Part shown: positions 17,196-25,195 of the stretch, in pieces | How the letters are laid out: each line of letters opens with the position of its first letter | Position numbering within the stretch: the first letter of the stretch is position 1 | The notes under the pieces: model-generated | Seen by the model: the letters and a program-made list of their open reading frames with translations, nothing else | Databases searched by the model: none | Told to the model about the DNA's origin: nothing | Translations under genes and position numbers: made by a program | Origin: Paenibacillus lemnae | Lineage (GTDB): Bacteria; Bacillota; Bacilli; Paenibacillales; Paenibacillaceae | DNA length: 53,870 bases | Assembly (NCBI RefSeq): GCF_012933385.1 | Contig: NZ_JABBPN010000025.1 | Span: forward strand, 1-53,870 | Direction of reading: 5' to 3'

Positions 17196-17313
17196 AAGCC
17201 TGCGAGGTTAGCTTAAGGGTTCGGTTGAAGGTTTGCCTATGGCCCCTCTGTTGCGAGGCCAATTCACCCAAGACGGATCCCCCGTTTTCCGGACACCCGG
17301 AAATTCGGCTCTT
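17196..17313 (-). ncRNA. c-di-AMP riboswitch (ydaO/yuaA type)
   Basis: Read on the minus strand, the leader of the NlpC/P60 gene carries the conserved ydaO blocks: GCCGAATTTCC near the 5' end, GGGGGATCC, TTGGGTGAAT, ACCGAACCC and GCTAACCTCGCAGGC. The 5' AGCC can pair with the 3' GGCT to close P1. Riboswitches of this class bind c-di-AMP and typically switch off wall hydrolase and potassium uptake genes. Here the 3' side of P1 ends only a few bases before the AAGGAG ribosome site and no U-tract terminator follows, so translational rather than transcriptional control is likely (inference). Confidence 0.9.
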
Positions 17314-17457
17314 ACAAATAATATGATGATGAAAATATAAGACCAACGACATGCAGTAAGCGTTTAATTATGACATGCAGATGACAAATTTGTTACTATC
17401 ACTTTCGTCATTTTAGCAGAGTATTAACTTTTTGGCAAACAAAGGAATGGATTTTTC

Positions 17458-17501
17458 GTAAAAAAATTCCCGTATCCTGTAAAGGATCGGGAATTTTTTT
17501 A
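17458..17501. terminator. Bidirectional terminator
   Basis: Near-perfect stem AAAAATTCCCGTATCC / GGATCGGGAATTTTT with A- and T-runs on each side, just after the stop of the minus-strand membrane-protein gene. Confidence 0.88.
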
Positions 17502-17523
17502 CTTTACAAGGGTTAAATCCTTG

Positions 17524-18348
17524 TTAATGCTGCCGGGAACCGGCTTTCCATACCTGATATTGAGACGTAATTCCCCAAAGCTGGAACAGACTTTGCACGA
17601 AATAGGAAGCCTGGTGAAGGATCAATCCGGCTAGTCCGGCCCACCATAGTGACAGTCCGCTCAGAAGCAGAAGCATCAGTGCACCAGAACCGCCGATGAG
17701 AAGAGACAAGGACATCGCTTTGCCAAAATGACGGAGGCACAACAGAACAGCTTGTAAAATACCATTTCCCGAAGTGCGGCTAAACTGCATATAAAGCAGG
17801 ATGAGGCGAATCAGCCAAGCATAGAACACCCATGCCGCCAGCCATAGGGCAGGCTCAAGAAGCGCTGCCGGATCACGAACGGCCAACATCAAAGGCTGAA
17901 GCATCTTAGGCAGCAGCCATCCTGCTGGAGCTAGGAGCAGTATGAGCTCAAGGAGGTAAAACAGGGTTACCGGCTTCCAGAACCGGCGCATGCCCTGAAA
18001 CCAGAACAATCCTCGCTCGCCTTCCGCTTCCCTGTGAAGATTATAATAAATGCCTGCCCGGATCAATGGAGTCAGCATCATCCGGAGGACCAGCAAGCCC
18101 AGCAGCACCCAGACATAATGATTCAGTATTCCGCCCCCTTCAAGTGCCATCTCGCCTTCAAAAAAGTAGAGGAGCCTGCTGAGCTCACTGGGAGCAGGAT
18201 CAGGAAATCGCATCAGCAAGGGAATGACGACGGATTTTACCAGGCGGTAGAGGCAGTAGCCCCATAGAAGCCGGTAGATAAACAGCAGGATGATGACATA
18301 GAACTGATCTTTTAAACTGGCCCATCCTTGACCTGCAAATGTTCTCAT
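17524..18348 (-). CDS. Polytopic membrane protein of unknown function
   Basis: A 274-residue, leucine-rich protein with about five or six transmembrane segments (roughly 15-40, 75-95, 125-150, 165-190, 210-235, 235-258). No catalytic or transport motif is recognised. Its ATG begins 10 bases after the stop of the M1 peptidase gene, so the two are surely one operon; it may anchor, export or regulate that peptidase, though this is inference from position. The tail ends QVWKAGSRQH. It resembles the broad class of membrane proteins with several amphipathic loops and arginine-rich turns (YNLHREAEGERG). Confidence 0.8.
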   Translation of the reverse strand: MRTFAGQGWASLKDQFYVIILLFIYRLLWGYCLYRLVKSVVIPLLMRFPDPAPSELSRLLYFFEGEMALEGGGILNHYVWVLLGLLVLRMMLTPLIRAGIYYNLHREAEGERGLFWFQGMRRFWKPVTLFYLLELILLLAPAGWLLPKMLQPLMLAVRDPAALLEPALWLAAWVFYAWLIRLILLYMQFSRTSGNGILQAVLLCLRHFGKAMSLSLLIGGSGALMLLLLSGLSLWWAGLAGLILHQASYFVQSLFQLWGITSQYQVWKAGSRQH

Positions 18349-18358
18349 GTTCTTCCCC

Positions 18359-20344
18359 CTACCATGACAGGGTGCCGAACAGCGTCTCCACCAGCTTGGT
18401 GATGCTTAAATTCCAGCGTGTGACGACCTTCGGATCCATACCCGCCTTCAAATAGTTGTTTATATGCTTGTTCTCCAGAACCAAAGTGTACTCAGGGTCG
18501 GTCATGGCCCAGATCAGTGGAGAACCGGAAGTGATCTTGAATGTGGTCTTTTCGCTGCTGCCGTCCCACACCTTCTCTACCTTGGCCCCATCTTCAAAAG
18601 CAAAGGTAACAGGGATATCTGTCACGGGTCCTCCCTGGTTGACTAAAGTGACGGTAGAAGTATAGGAAGGCTTTTCTTCGGTGCCCGTATTTTTGACCTC
18701 AATATGCTGCACGGCGACGTCAGCCATATCATCTCCATACACATAGTGATCAAAATAGTCCTGCCAGGACTGCCCCGTCACCTGCTCCACTACAGATTGA
18801 AAATCCGATGTTGCAGGGTGTTTAAAACGGTATGCTTTCGCGTACGTGAGCATGATTTTGTGCATCACGGATTCTCCCACCTGGCGCTCAATGTCCTGCA
18901 GCAGAAGCTTGCCGCGGGTATACACGTTCCGAGCGTACTGCTCATGCGAGCCGTATTTCCAGGATTCCTGTGCCAGTGGAGCCGGCTTGGTGATCGAGGC
19001 CGCCTGCGCAGCTGTATTCGAGGTCAGTCCATACTCCAGCTCCATCACTTTCTCCTCGGCATATGAGGTAAAGGCTTCGTCCAGCCAAGCTTCCTCAAAT
19101 TCGTTATTCGCGATCATGCCGTAGAAATATTGATGGCCAATTTCGTGAATGACCGTTCGCTCCAGCTCGTATCCGGGAGAGTCGCTGCTGGCGCCAAAAG
19201 CCGTGACCAGTGTCGGGTATTCCATACCCCCTGCACCGTTACCCGCTTCCGGCGGTACGACAATGGACAGGGTGGAGTATGGGTAAGACCCGAACCATTT
19301 GCTGTATGCTTTCAGCGATGCCTTGGCAGCATCGAAATAACGGTCTTTCAAATGCTGATGCAGGGGATCGAGATACAGCTTGATGCGAACCCCCGGCACT
19401 CCGGGCGCAGAGAAAGCTTCTTCAGCGGCAATGAAATCCGGCGAAGCGGCCCAGGCAAAATCATGCACATCATCGGCATAAAAGTGGTAAATTTTCTCCC
19501 CGTTTGATTTCGCAGCCGCTTTGGTCGGGAATCCGGTTGCCGCTACAATATAATCTTCGGGCACCCGAATTCGTACACTGTAGATGCCAAAATCCGAATA
19601 GAACTCCGAGTTCCCGTGGTATTGATGCAGGTTCCAGCCCTCTTCCTTCTGCCCGCGGGTTCCTGCCGGTTCGTATACACTCACTTTAGGAAACCACTGG
19701 CCGGCCATGACGAAATCCCCTGCTGTCCCCATGCGTGCGAATATTTTGGGCATATCCACTTCAAACTCCATGATCAGTGTGATGCTTTCGCCGCCTTTGA
19801 CCGGGCGGGGCAGACGGAGCTTCACCAGGGTCTGGTCATGGATATTGCCGTCATCGGGCTGAACGTACTGCAGCCGGTGAATTAGTGAAAGTCCTTCGGT
19901 CGTCTTGATTCCCGTGATGGTCATGGCGCCGAATCCATCTTCCGGCATGATATCCGAGCGGAGCTTTCCGCCGGATTCCTTCATAAAGGTCGTATTCTTG
20001 GAGGCGAATGCATTCGGGTATAAATGAAAATAAAGCTCAGTGACTGCTTTTTTTCCCGGATGAGTCCAAGTGAGGGTCTGCTTTCCTTTCAGCTTGTTCT
20101 CCTCCGGCTCCAATCGCACATCCATATGATATTCAACAAGTCTTGTGCTCAGCGCGGGAGCAGGCATATCATGCTGGGCTTTGGGCGGTGACAGCGGCGC
20201 CTTCGCTGCAGCGGGGGGCTTGCCCGATTCTGGGCCAAAGACAGGCCCGGAGGCATGCTGATTCTGCAGCAGTATCATGGATCCTGCCAAGGTAAGCAGG
20301 GCAAGAAGAGATGAAAGATAAATTTTGGCACGTGTTGGGACCAT
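18359..20344 (-). CDS. M1 family (gluzincin) metallopeptidase, membrane-anchored
   Basis: Zinc aminopeptidase-type peptidase on the outer side of the membrane. The 661-residue protein has an N-terminal hydrophobic segment (about 6-26), an Ala/Pro-rich linker, an M1 beta-sandwich domain, the substrate-binding motif GGMEYP (a GxMEN variant) and the zinc site HEIGH (399-403) with the third ligand E422 in WLDEAF; the catalytic tyrosine is probably in ARNVYTRG. Start ATG 20344 has GGGAGG nine bases before; an earlier ATG at 20371 lies upstream of that site. Downstream, with a 10-base gap, is a polytopic membrane protein. Natural substrates are not known. Whether it is truly an aminopeptidase needs testing because the GAMEN motif is altered. 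Confidence 0.9.
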   Translation of the reverse strand: MVPTRAKIYLSSLLALLTLAGSMILLQNQHASGPVFGPESGKPPAAAKAPLSPPKAQHDMPAPALSTRLVEYHMDVRLEPEENKLKGKQTLTWTHPGKKAVTELYFHLYPNAFASKNTTFMKESGGKLRSDIMPEDGFGAMTITGIKTTEGLSLIHRLQYVQPDDGNIHDQTLVKLRLPRPVKGGESITLIMEFEVDMPKIFARMGTAGDFVMAGQWFPKVSVYEPAGTRGQKEEGWNLHQYHGNSEFYSDFGIYSVRIRVPEDYIVAATGFPTKAAAKSNGEKIYHFYADDVHDFAWAASPDFIAAEEAFSAPGVPGVRIKLYLDPLHQHLKDRYFDAAKASLKAYSKWFGSYPYSTLSIVVPPEAGNGAGGMEYPTLVTAFGASSDSPGYELERTVIHEIGHQYFYGMIANNEFEEAWLDEAFTSYAEEKVMELEYGLTSNTAAQAASITKPAPLAQESWKYGSHEQYARNVYTRGKLLLQDIERQVGESVMHKIMLTYAKAYRFKHPATSDFQSVVEQVTGQSWQDYFDHYVYGDDMADVAVQHIEVKNTGTEEKPSYTSTVTLVNQGGPVTDIPVTFAFEDGAKVEKVWDGSSEKTTFKITSGSPLIWAMTDPEYTLVLENKHINNYLKAGMDPKVVTRWNLSITKLVETLFGTLSW

Positions 20345-20492
20345 ATTGAATAACCTCCCGTTGACAAGCATCTACAGCATGTATATGTTTGCAATCGGGT
20401 GATTATTAGTTAAAATAAAATTACGGGCTGGGCTTTGATCCAAACGCCCAAAATCAGTGTTTTCCGCTGTTATATACAGGAGGTTTTCATAC

Positions 20493-20999
20493 ATGGACAA
20501 TCAGGAACCGCAGGGCAAGAAACAAATTGCTCTGAATATCATAAACAGCAAGAGCAAGCATAAAGGGTTTGGAGCCGGCTCCATCGACTTGAACAGCGTA
20601 TCGCCAGTGGTGATTGACCGCGGGGAGGCCAAGATTGAAATCGGGGCTATGCATGCCAAGAGCAAGGTGGAGCGGGGCATCAAATTTTCCGCAAACCGTG
20701 AGGACGTGCCGAATGGCCGTCAGGTGTGGATCGTATGGGTCGCAGTGGACCGTACCGCAGAGGGTCAGCATTATGGCGGCATGACCGCCTGTGAGATGCT
20801 CATTGATGAAGAGAACAAACGCGGATGGAAGATCCTTGCCGATCATGTGAACAAGCTCGATGCAGCCCTGAAACGCAAAATTATAGTGGACGGACTGGGA
20901 GCTGCAGAGAAGACAGCGCTGAAAGAGCTGCTGATCGCCAAGAATGAAGAATGGTGGAATGACTCGCCGGAAGAGATCAAGCAGGCATTGGAAGTATAA
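20493..20999 (+). CDS. ywhD: YwhD family protein
   Basis: A conserved Bacillales protein without an established function. The 168-residue product matches the YwhD pattern: an N-terminal basic tail, GFGAGSIDLNSVSPVVID, HAKSKVERGIKF, and the C-terminal EWWNDSPEEIKQALE. ATG 20493 is preceded by CAGGAGG. In B. subtilis ywhD neighbours pbpG and the speE-speB genes; here it lies within 10 kb of both, on the same side of the region, so it marks conserved left-arm synteny. A strong bidirectional terminator follows. Confidence 0.9.
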   Translation: MDNQEPQGKKQIALNIINSKSKHKGFGAGSIDLNSVSPVVIDRGEAKIEIGAMHAKSKVERGIKFSANREDVPNGRQVWIVWVAVDRTAEGQHYGGMTACEMLIDEENKRGWKILADHVNKLDAALKRKIIVDGLGAAEKTALKELLIAKNEEWWNDSPEEIKQALEV

Positions 21000-21008
21000 A
21001 AATTAACA

Positions 21009-21053
21009 AGGGGCCGCCCATAAGATCCAGGATCTTGTGGGCGGCCCCTTTAT
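21009..21053. terminator. Bidirectional terminator, ywhD / mscL
   Basis: 17-bp GC-rich stem (GGGGCCGCCCATAAGAT with ATCTTGTGGGCGGCCCC, one G-T pair), between convergent genes. Confidence 0.85.
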
Positions 21054-21061
21054 GCTGTGTA

Positions 21062-21478
21062 TTAAGGACGGTTTCGCTGATCTTCACGTTGGTGTTGAAG
21101 CAAATCCCGGATTTCTGTAAGTAATAACTCCTCATTGGTAGGCTCCGGTACAGCAGGTGCTGCGGCTTCCTTCTCTTCTTCTTTGCGTTTCAGCAGACTG
21201 AGTCCTTTAATGAACATGAAAATAGAAAACGCCACGATCACAAAATCCAGCACCGTCTGCAAAAACGCTCCATACTTTAATTCCACGCCATTAAAAGTAT
21301 ACTGCAGTGCCGAAAGATCGAGTCCTCCGAGCAGCAGCCCCAGTACGGGCATCAGCAGGTCATTTACAAGAGATGTGACGATCTTGCCGAAAGCTGCTCC
21401 GATAATTACACCAATCGCAAGCTCCAGGATGTTTCCTTTAAGCGCAAATGCTTTGAAATCTTTGATCCATTGTTTCAA
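21062..21478 (-). CDS. mscL: Large-conductance mechanosensitive channel
   Basis: Homopentameric emergency valve that opens on membrane stretch during osmotic downshock. The 138-residue protein has the amphipathic N-terminal helix (MKQWIKDFKAFALKGN), TM1 with the pore-lining GVIIGAAFGKIV, a periplasmic-type loop, TM2 (DFVIVAFSIFMFIKGL) and the cytoplasmic helix with the acidic-basic stretch LLKRKEEE. It begins 3 bases after the stop of the metal ATPase gene, so it is co-transcribed with cadC-cadA. That arrangement is unusual for mscL. Confidence 0.95.
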   Translation of the reverse strand: MKQWIKDFKAFALKGNILELAIGVIIGAAFGKIVTSLVNDLLMPVLGLLLGGLDLSALQYTFNGVELKYGAFLQTVLDFVIVAFSIFMFIKGLSLLKRKEEEKEAAAPAVPEPTNEELLLTEIRDLLQHQREDQRNRP

Positions 21479-21481
21479 CGT

Positions 21482-23743
21482 TCATGCCTCCAGCCTTTTT
21501 CTTGGTATTCCTTGATGCTTCTTTCCCCATAAAATGGTCAGTCCCAGCAGTGTAACGAGGATCGTTGCCCCCATGTCGGACAGAATAGCAATCCATAGGG
21601 TCAGCCAGCCGGGAATGGTGAGCAGCAGCGCGATTCCTTTCAGTGATAAGGAGATGGCAATATTCCAGCGAATAACCGTATTCACTCTTTTTCCAATAGA
21701 GATCGCAGCCGGCAGCCGGCCCAAATGATCCTGCATAAGGACCACATCAGCGGTTTCAATGGCACTGTCTGTCCCTTTGCCCATGGCGATGCCAAGATCA
21801 GCGGCTGCGAGTGCAGGAGCATCGTTAATGCCGTCACCGACCATCGCGGTTCGGCCTGAACGAGACAGAGAGCGGATATGCTCTACCTTCTGTTCGGGCA
21901 ATAGAGATGCGTAATAGCTGCGGACGCCGGACTGTTCCGCAATGGCGGCAGCGGATTGGGCGTGATCGCCTGTCAGCATCACGGTGTTCACGATCCCTTC
22001 CCGGTGCAGAGCTGTTACAACATCCCCTGCTTCCTGACGAATCTCATCCGCCAAACCGAACAGGCCGAGGACCCGATCACGGCTTGCTGCGGCGATCAAC
22101 GTATATCCCTGACGTTTCAGTCGGTCAATGTCGGCCGCCACCGTTTTCTGTTCCGACGGAGAAAGCTGGACATGACGCAATACGGCATCACTTCCCACCC
22201 AGTACTCTCTTCCGTTCAGTTCAGCCGTGATCCCTTCTCCGGGCAGTACGGCAGGCTGATGAGGATCCATATACTGAAGATCGGGGCGTTTAACGGCTAA
22301 ATATCTCATCACCGCGGAAGCTAACGGATGAAGAGAGGATTGTTCCATCGAGCCAGCTACGGCATAAAACTGCGGATCGTAGACAATCTCTGTGATGACA
22401 GCCGGCTCTCCCCGGGTCAGGGTTCCTGTTTTGTCAAAAGCGATACTCTCCAAGCGTCCCAGCTGCTCCATGTGTATCCCGCCTTTCACAAGGATACCGA
22501 GCCGGGCAGCCCGGGTCATGCCGCTGACGAGCGCGATGGGCGAAGAGAGTACAAGGGAGCAGGGACAGCCCACGATGAGAATAGATAACCCCTGATACAG
22601 CCATGTCGTCCATGATTGCCCGAAGAGCAGAGGTGGCAGTATGGCGGCAGCCAGGGCGATCAGCATGATTCCCGGCGTGTAATATTTGGCAAACTTGTCG
22701 ATGAACAGTTCTGTCGGCGTCTTGCTGTCTTGTGCCTCCTGCACCAGATGCATGATTTTGGCCAGGGAGGAATCCTGATACGCTTTTGAAATTTCGATAT
22801 CCAGCAGACCATCGGTGCTGATGCTGCCGCCGAACACCTCCGCTCCGGTTTCTTTGGACGACGGGACAGACTCGCCGGTGATGGCTGCTTCATTGATGGC
22901 ACCGGCACCTTTCACGATGATGCCGTCTGAAGGGATTTTCTCACCTGGGCGTACACGTACAATGTCTCCGGGAGACAGGCTGTCTATCGGGACACGTACC
23001 GTGACGCCATCACGAAGGAGTTCAGCTTCTTTCGGAGCTGCATCAAGCAGCGCAGAAAGCGACTGGCGCGCCCGGTTCATGCCGTAGCCTTCCAGCATTT
23101 CGTTGACTCCGAACAGAATGGCAACCAGCGCAGCCTCCCGCCACTCTCCGATCGCGATGGCACCGATCAAAGCGACCGTCATCAAGGTGTCCATATTAAA
23201 CTTGAACCGGCCCAGGTTCCGCAGTCCGCGGATAAACGTTGTATGTCCGCTCAGCACCATAACTGCCGCGTAGGCCGACACTAGCACGGCACCGGGCACC
23301 TTGTCCTCCAGGAAAAAGGCAGCCAAATACAGCAGTGCGGAGATGGACAGCAGCCATTTCATCAGCCTGCCTTCTCCATGACCGTGTTCATGGCCATGAG
23401 CATGGGATGATCCTGTACCAGAGCTGTACGGATCGTTTTCTGCGTCCGATTGCGGGCCCAATTGCATCACGAGGCGGGCACCGTCGCTTTTCAGAATACG
23501 TTCCACAGAGCCAAGGTCAATCTCGCCTGAAACCCGCAGCCTGCTGCTGTTGTAGCTTAACTGTGCGCCTTGGCCATGCTGCAGCTTCTGAATATCCTCC
23601 TGCATTTCACGGGTACAGTTGGGGCAGGAGAGGCCCTGCACACGGTATTCTGTGAAGCCTGTTTCTTTGGCATATCCTGACGTGTCTGATGAGGATTCAT
23701 GATGACTATTGTGATGATTGTCGTGATGGTGATGTCTGCTCAC
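21482..23743 (-). CDS. cadA: P1B-type heavy metal-transporting ATPase (Cd/Zn/Pb type)
   Basis: ATP-driven efflux of divalent soft metals. The 753-residue protein has a His-rich N-terminus (HHHHDNHH), a heavy-metal-associated domain with CPNC (C40, C43), a second His stretch before the first helix (HAHGHEHGHG), the phosphatase motif TGES, the metal-binding CPC in TM6 (GCPCSLVLS near 391), the phosphorylation site DKTGT near 434, and the hinge GDGINDAPA. CPC with a divalent-type sequence environment and the CadC regulator upstream favour cadmium/zinc/lead. Its start overlaps the end of the repressor gene by 4 bases. Confidence 0.93.
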   Translation of the reverse strand: MSRHHHHDNHHNSHHESSSDTSGYAKETGFTEYRVQGLSCPNCTREMQEDIQKLQHGQGAQLSYNSSRLRVSGEIDLGSVERILKSDGARLVMQLGPQSDAENDPYSSGTGSSHAHGHEHGHGEGRLMKWLLSISALLYLAAFFLEDKVPGAVLVSAYAAVMVLSGHTTFIRGLRNLGRFKFNMDTLMTVALIGAIAIGEWREAALVAILFGVNEMLEGYGMNRARQSLSALLDAAPKEAELLRDGVTVRVPIDSLSPGDIVRVRPGEKIPSDGIIVKGAGAINEAAITGESVPSSKETGAEVFGGSISTDGLLDIEISKAYQDSSLAKIMHLVQEAQDSKTPTELFIDKFAKYYTPGIMLIALAAAILPPLLFGQSWTTWLYQGLSILIVGCPCSLVLSSPIALVSGMTRAARLGILVKGGIHMEQLGRLESIAFDKTGTLTRGEPAVITEIVYDPQFYAVAGSMEQSSLHPLASAVMRYLAVKRPDLQYMDPHQPAVLPGEGITAELNGREYWVGSDAVLRHVQLSPSEQKTVAADIDRLKRQGYTLIAAASRDRVLGLFGLADEIRQEAGDVVTALHREGIVNTVMLTGDHAQSAAAIAEQSGVRSYYASLLPEQKVEHIRSLSRSGRTAMVGDGINDAPALAAADLGIAMGKGTDSAIETADVVLMQDHLGRLPAAISIGKRVNTVIRWNIAISLSLKGIALLLTIPGWLTLWIAILSDMGATILVTLLGLTILWGKKHQGIPRKRLEA

Positions 23744-24144
23744 AGGATCACCTTCTCCCTATGATGCTCCATCGTCATATGAAGCAGGGTCCGGATATGA
23801 TCATCCTTAAGAGAATAATATACATTCTTGCCTTCTTTCCGGGAAGAGGCAATGTTTTTCTGTTTCAGGGTCCGTAAATGATGGGAGGCCGTTGCTGTAG
23901 AGCTGCCCAGCACCTCCGCCACATCACAGACACACAGCTCCCCGCCGAGGTCCAGCATATAAGCAACCTTGACCCGTGTCGGGTCCGCCAGAGCCTTGAA
24001 TATGTCGCTCATGCCCACAATATCGTCTTCTAAAATCTGTTCCTTTAAACGGGAAACCGCCTCCGATGAAGGACAGAACGCGTCGCACACCTCTGCGGAG
24101 CTGCCAGCTCCCGCAGGTCCAAGCTTCATATCTGCTGCCGTCAT
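23740..24144 (-). CDS. cadC: ArsR/SmtB-family metal-sensing repressor, CadC type
   Basis: Winged-helix homodimer that represses its own operon until cadmium, lead or zinc binds. The 134-residue protein has the CadC metal-site layout: an N-terminal CxxxC (C20, C24) and the alpha3 motif ELCVCDVAEVLG (C71, C73), then the recognition helix SSTATASHHLRTL. These four cysteines match the known four-Cys soft-metal site of staphylococcal CadC. Start ATG 24144 has AAGGAGG nearby; a longer frame to 24261 would cross its own operators. It overlaps the next gene by four bases (ATGA). Two palindromic ArsR-type sites lie just upstream. Confidence 0.92.
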   Translation of the reverse strand: MTAADMKLGPAGAGSSAEVCDAFCPSSEAVSRLKEQILEDDIVGMSDIFKALADPTRVKVAYMLDLGGELCVCDVAEVLGSSTATASHHLRTLKQKNIASSRKEGKNVYYSLKDDHIRTLLHMTMEHHREKVIL

Positions 24145-24203
24145 GGTTTCAACCTCCTTGATGTGTTCCTGCGATATGATGATCTGAAACTTCTCACCAT
24201 TAT

Positions 24204-24223
24204 ATTCAAACAAAGCTTTGAAT
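24204..24223. promoter_or_regulatory. Candidate CadC operator, proximal site
   Basis: Inverted repeat ATTCAAA-6-TTTGAAT, closely resembling the TCAAATA...TATTTGA arms of ArsR/CadC operators. It lies 61-80 bases upstream of the cadC start. Confidence 0.6.
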
Positions 24224-24247
24224 GTTAATTCCAATATACTCCCATTT

Positions 24248-24283
24248 TGCACAACATTCAAATCATGATTTGAATGTTGTGCA
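24248..24283. promoter_or_regulatory. Candidate CadC operator, 36-bp perfect palindrome
   Basis: Every base of the 18-base left half is complementary to the right half; the inner part reads ATTCAAATCATGATTTGAAT, the ArsR-type core also seen in the proximal site. It starts 5 bases past the glycosylase stop. No U-tract follows on either strand, so it is better read as a repressor site than a terminator. Confidence 0.65.
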
Positions 24284-24288
24284 GGGGA

Positions 24289-24969
24289 TTACATGGGAAT
24301 AGGGAAGTCAGCAGCCTTTTTATCGTGGATGGACACGTAAGGATGGCGCGGTATATAAAACCGCCACGGTTTATCGGCATATTCTTCGGCGTAGGGGATG
24401 TTAATCCGCGACGCTTGAACGATGGACAGCCGGGTGAGATCGTCTCCATGTTCGAGAAACAACGGACTATCCTGCCGCTTCAGCTCACATCCGTTCAGAC
24501 TTTTGTCAATGCGAAGTGCGAGGCATAATTTACCCGGCCCATTGCTCATATTAATCGGTTTACCCCCTGGAAGCTTGCCCCGGTACCGGATCATCAGCTC
24601 CGCGTCATGAGAGGTGAGCGGCTCCACGGCACGAATAAGTACAGCCTGAGGGTCATCAGCGGCTCCCGTGACGACATTAACGCAGTGATACATGCCATAG
24701 ATTAGATACACATACGCTTTTCCGCCGGAATGGAACATCGTTTCTGTTCTGTTCGTACGTCTCCCGCCGTATGCATGAGAACCTTTATCCTCAAGTCCCC
24801 CATAGCTTTCCGTCTCCACAATTCTGCAGCGGATCTCTCCGTCTTCCGTTCGGCGCACCAGGGTCTGTCCCAGCAGCCGGGGGGCTGCTTCCAGAGCAGT
24901 TAGGGCATAAAGCCAGTCTGGCAGCGGTTGAGCATCACGGTGACGCGTGCCAAGTTGATCATCATTCAT
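24289..24969 (-). CDS. 3-methyladenine DNA glycosylase (AAG/MPG family)
   Basis: Removes alkylated purines, starting base-excision repair. The 226-residue protein fits the AAG fold: LARxLLGQ-type N-terminus (APRLLGQTLVRR), the strand with the catalytic glutamate ETESYG, the intercalating tyrosine motif YGMYHCVNVV, and NGPGKLCLALRID. ATG 24969 follows AAGGAAGG. It is in the same orientation as the cad genes, upstream, with no terminator between, so read-through into cadC is conceivable. In B. subtilis the homologue is yxlJ. Confidence 0.92.
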   Translation of the reverse strand: MNDDQLGTRHRDAQPLPDWLYALTALEAAPRLLGQTLVRRTEDGEIRCRIVETESYGGLEDKGSHAYGGRRTNRTETMFHSGGKAYVYLIYGMYHCVNVVTGAADDPQAVLIRAVEPLTSHDAELMIRYRGKLPGGKPINMSNGPGKLCLALRIDKSLNGCELKRQDSPLFLEHGDDLTRLSIVQASRINIPYAEEYADKPWRFYIPRHPYVSIHDKKAADFPIPM

Positions 24970-25195
24970 AAGCTACACCTTCCTTCTATATAGTATAAAC
25001 AAAATAATTAGCAGGGCACATTAGTCTCCGGCAGTTTGAAAAAATCCTTTCATTCCCTAAAAAGCGCATATATACTAATACCTAAAATAGTTCCAGACTC
25101 ACACTTTTATCACGATACGATCTCAAAGAAACAGGACCGCCTGTCTTAGGGCGACCCATTCCTGTAATCTGTGTGGTCTGACAAGGAGGAAAACG

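Noticed and set aside
24248..24283. Intrinsic terminator of the glycosylase gene
   Set aside because: No U-tract follows on either strand and the core matches the neighbouring ArsR-type operator, so a repressor site is the better reading.
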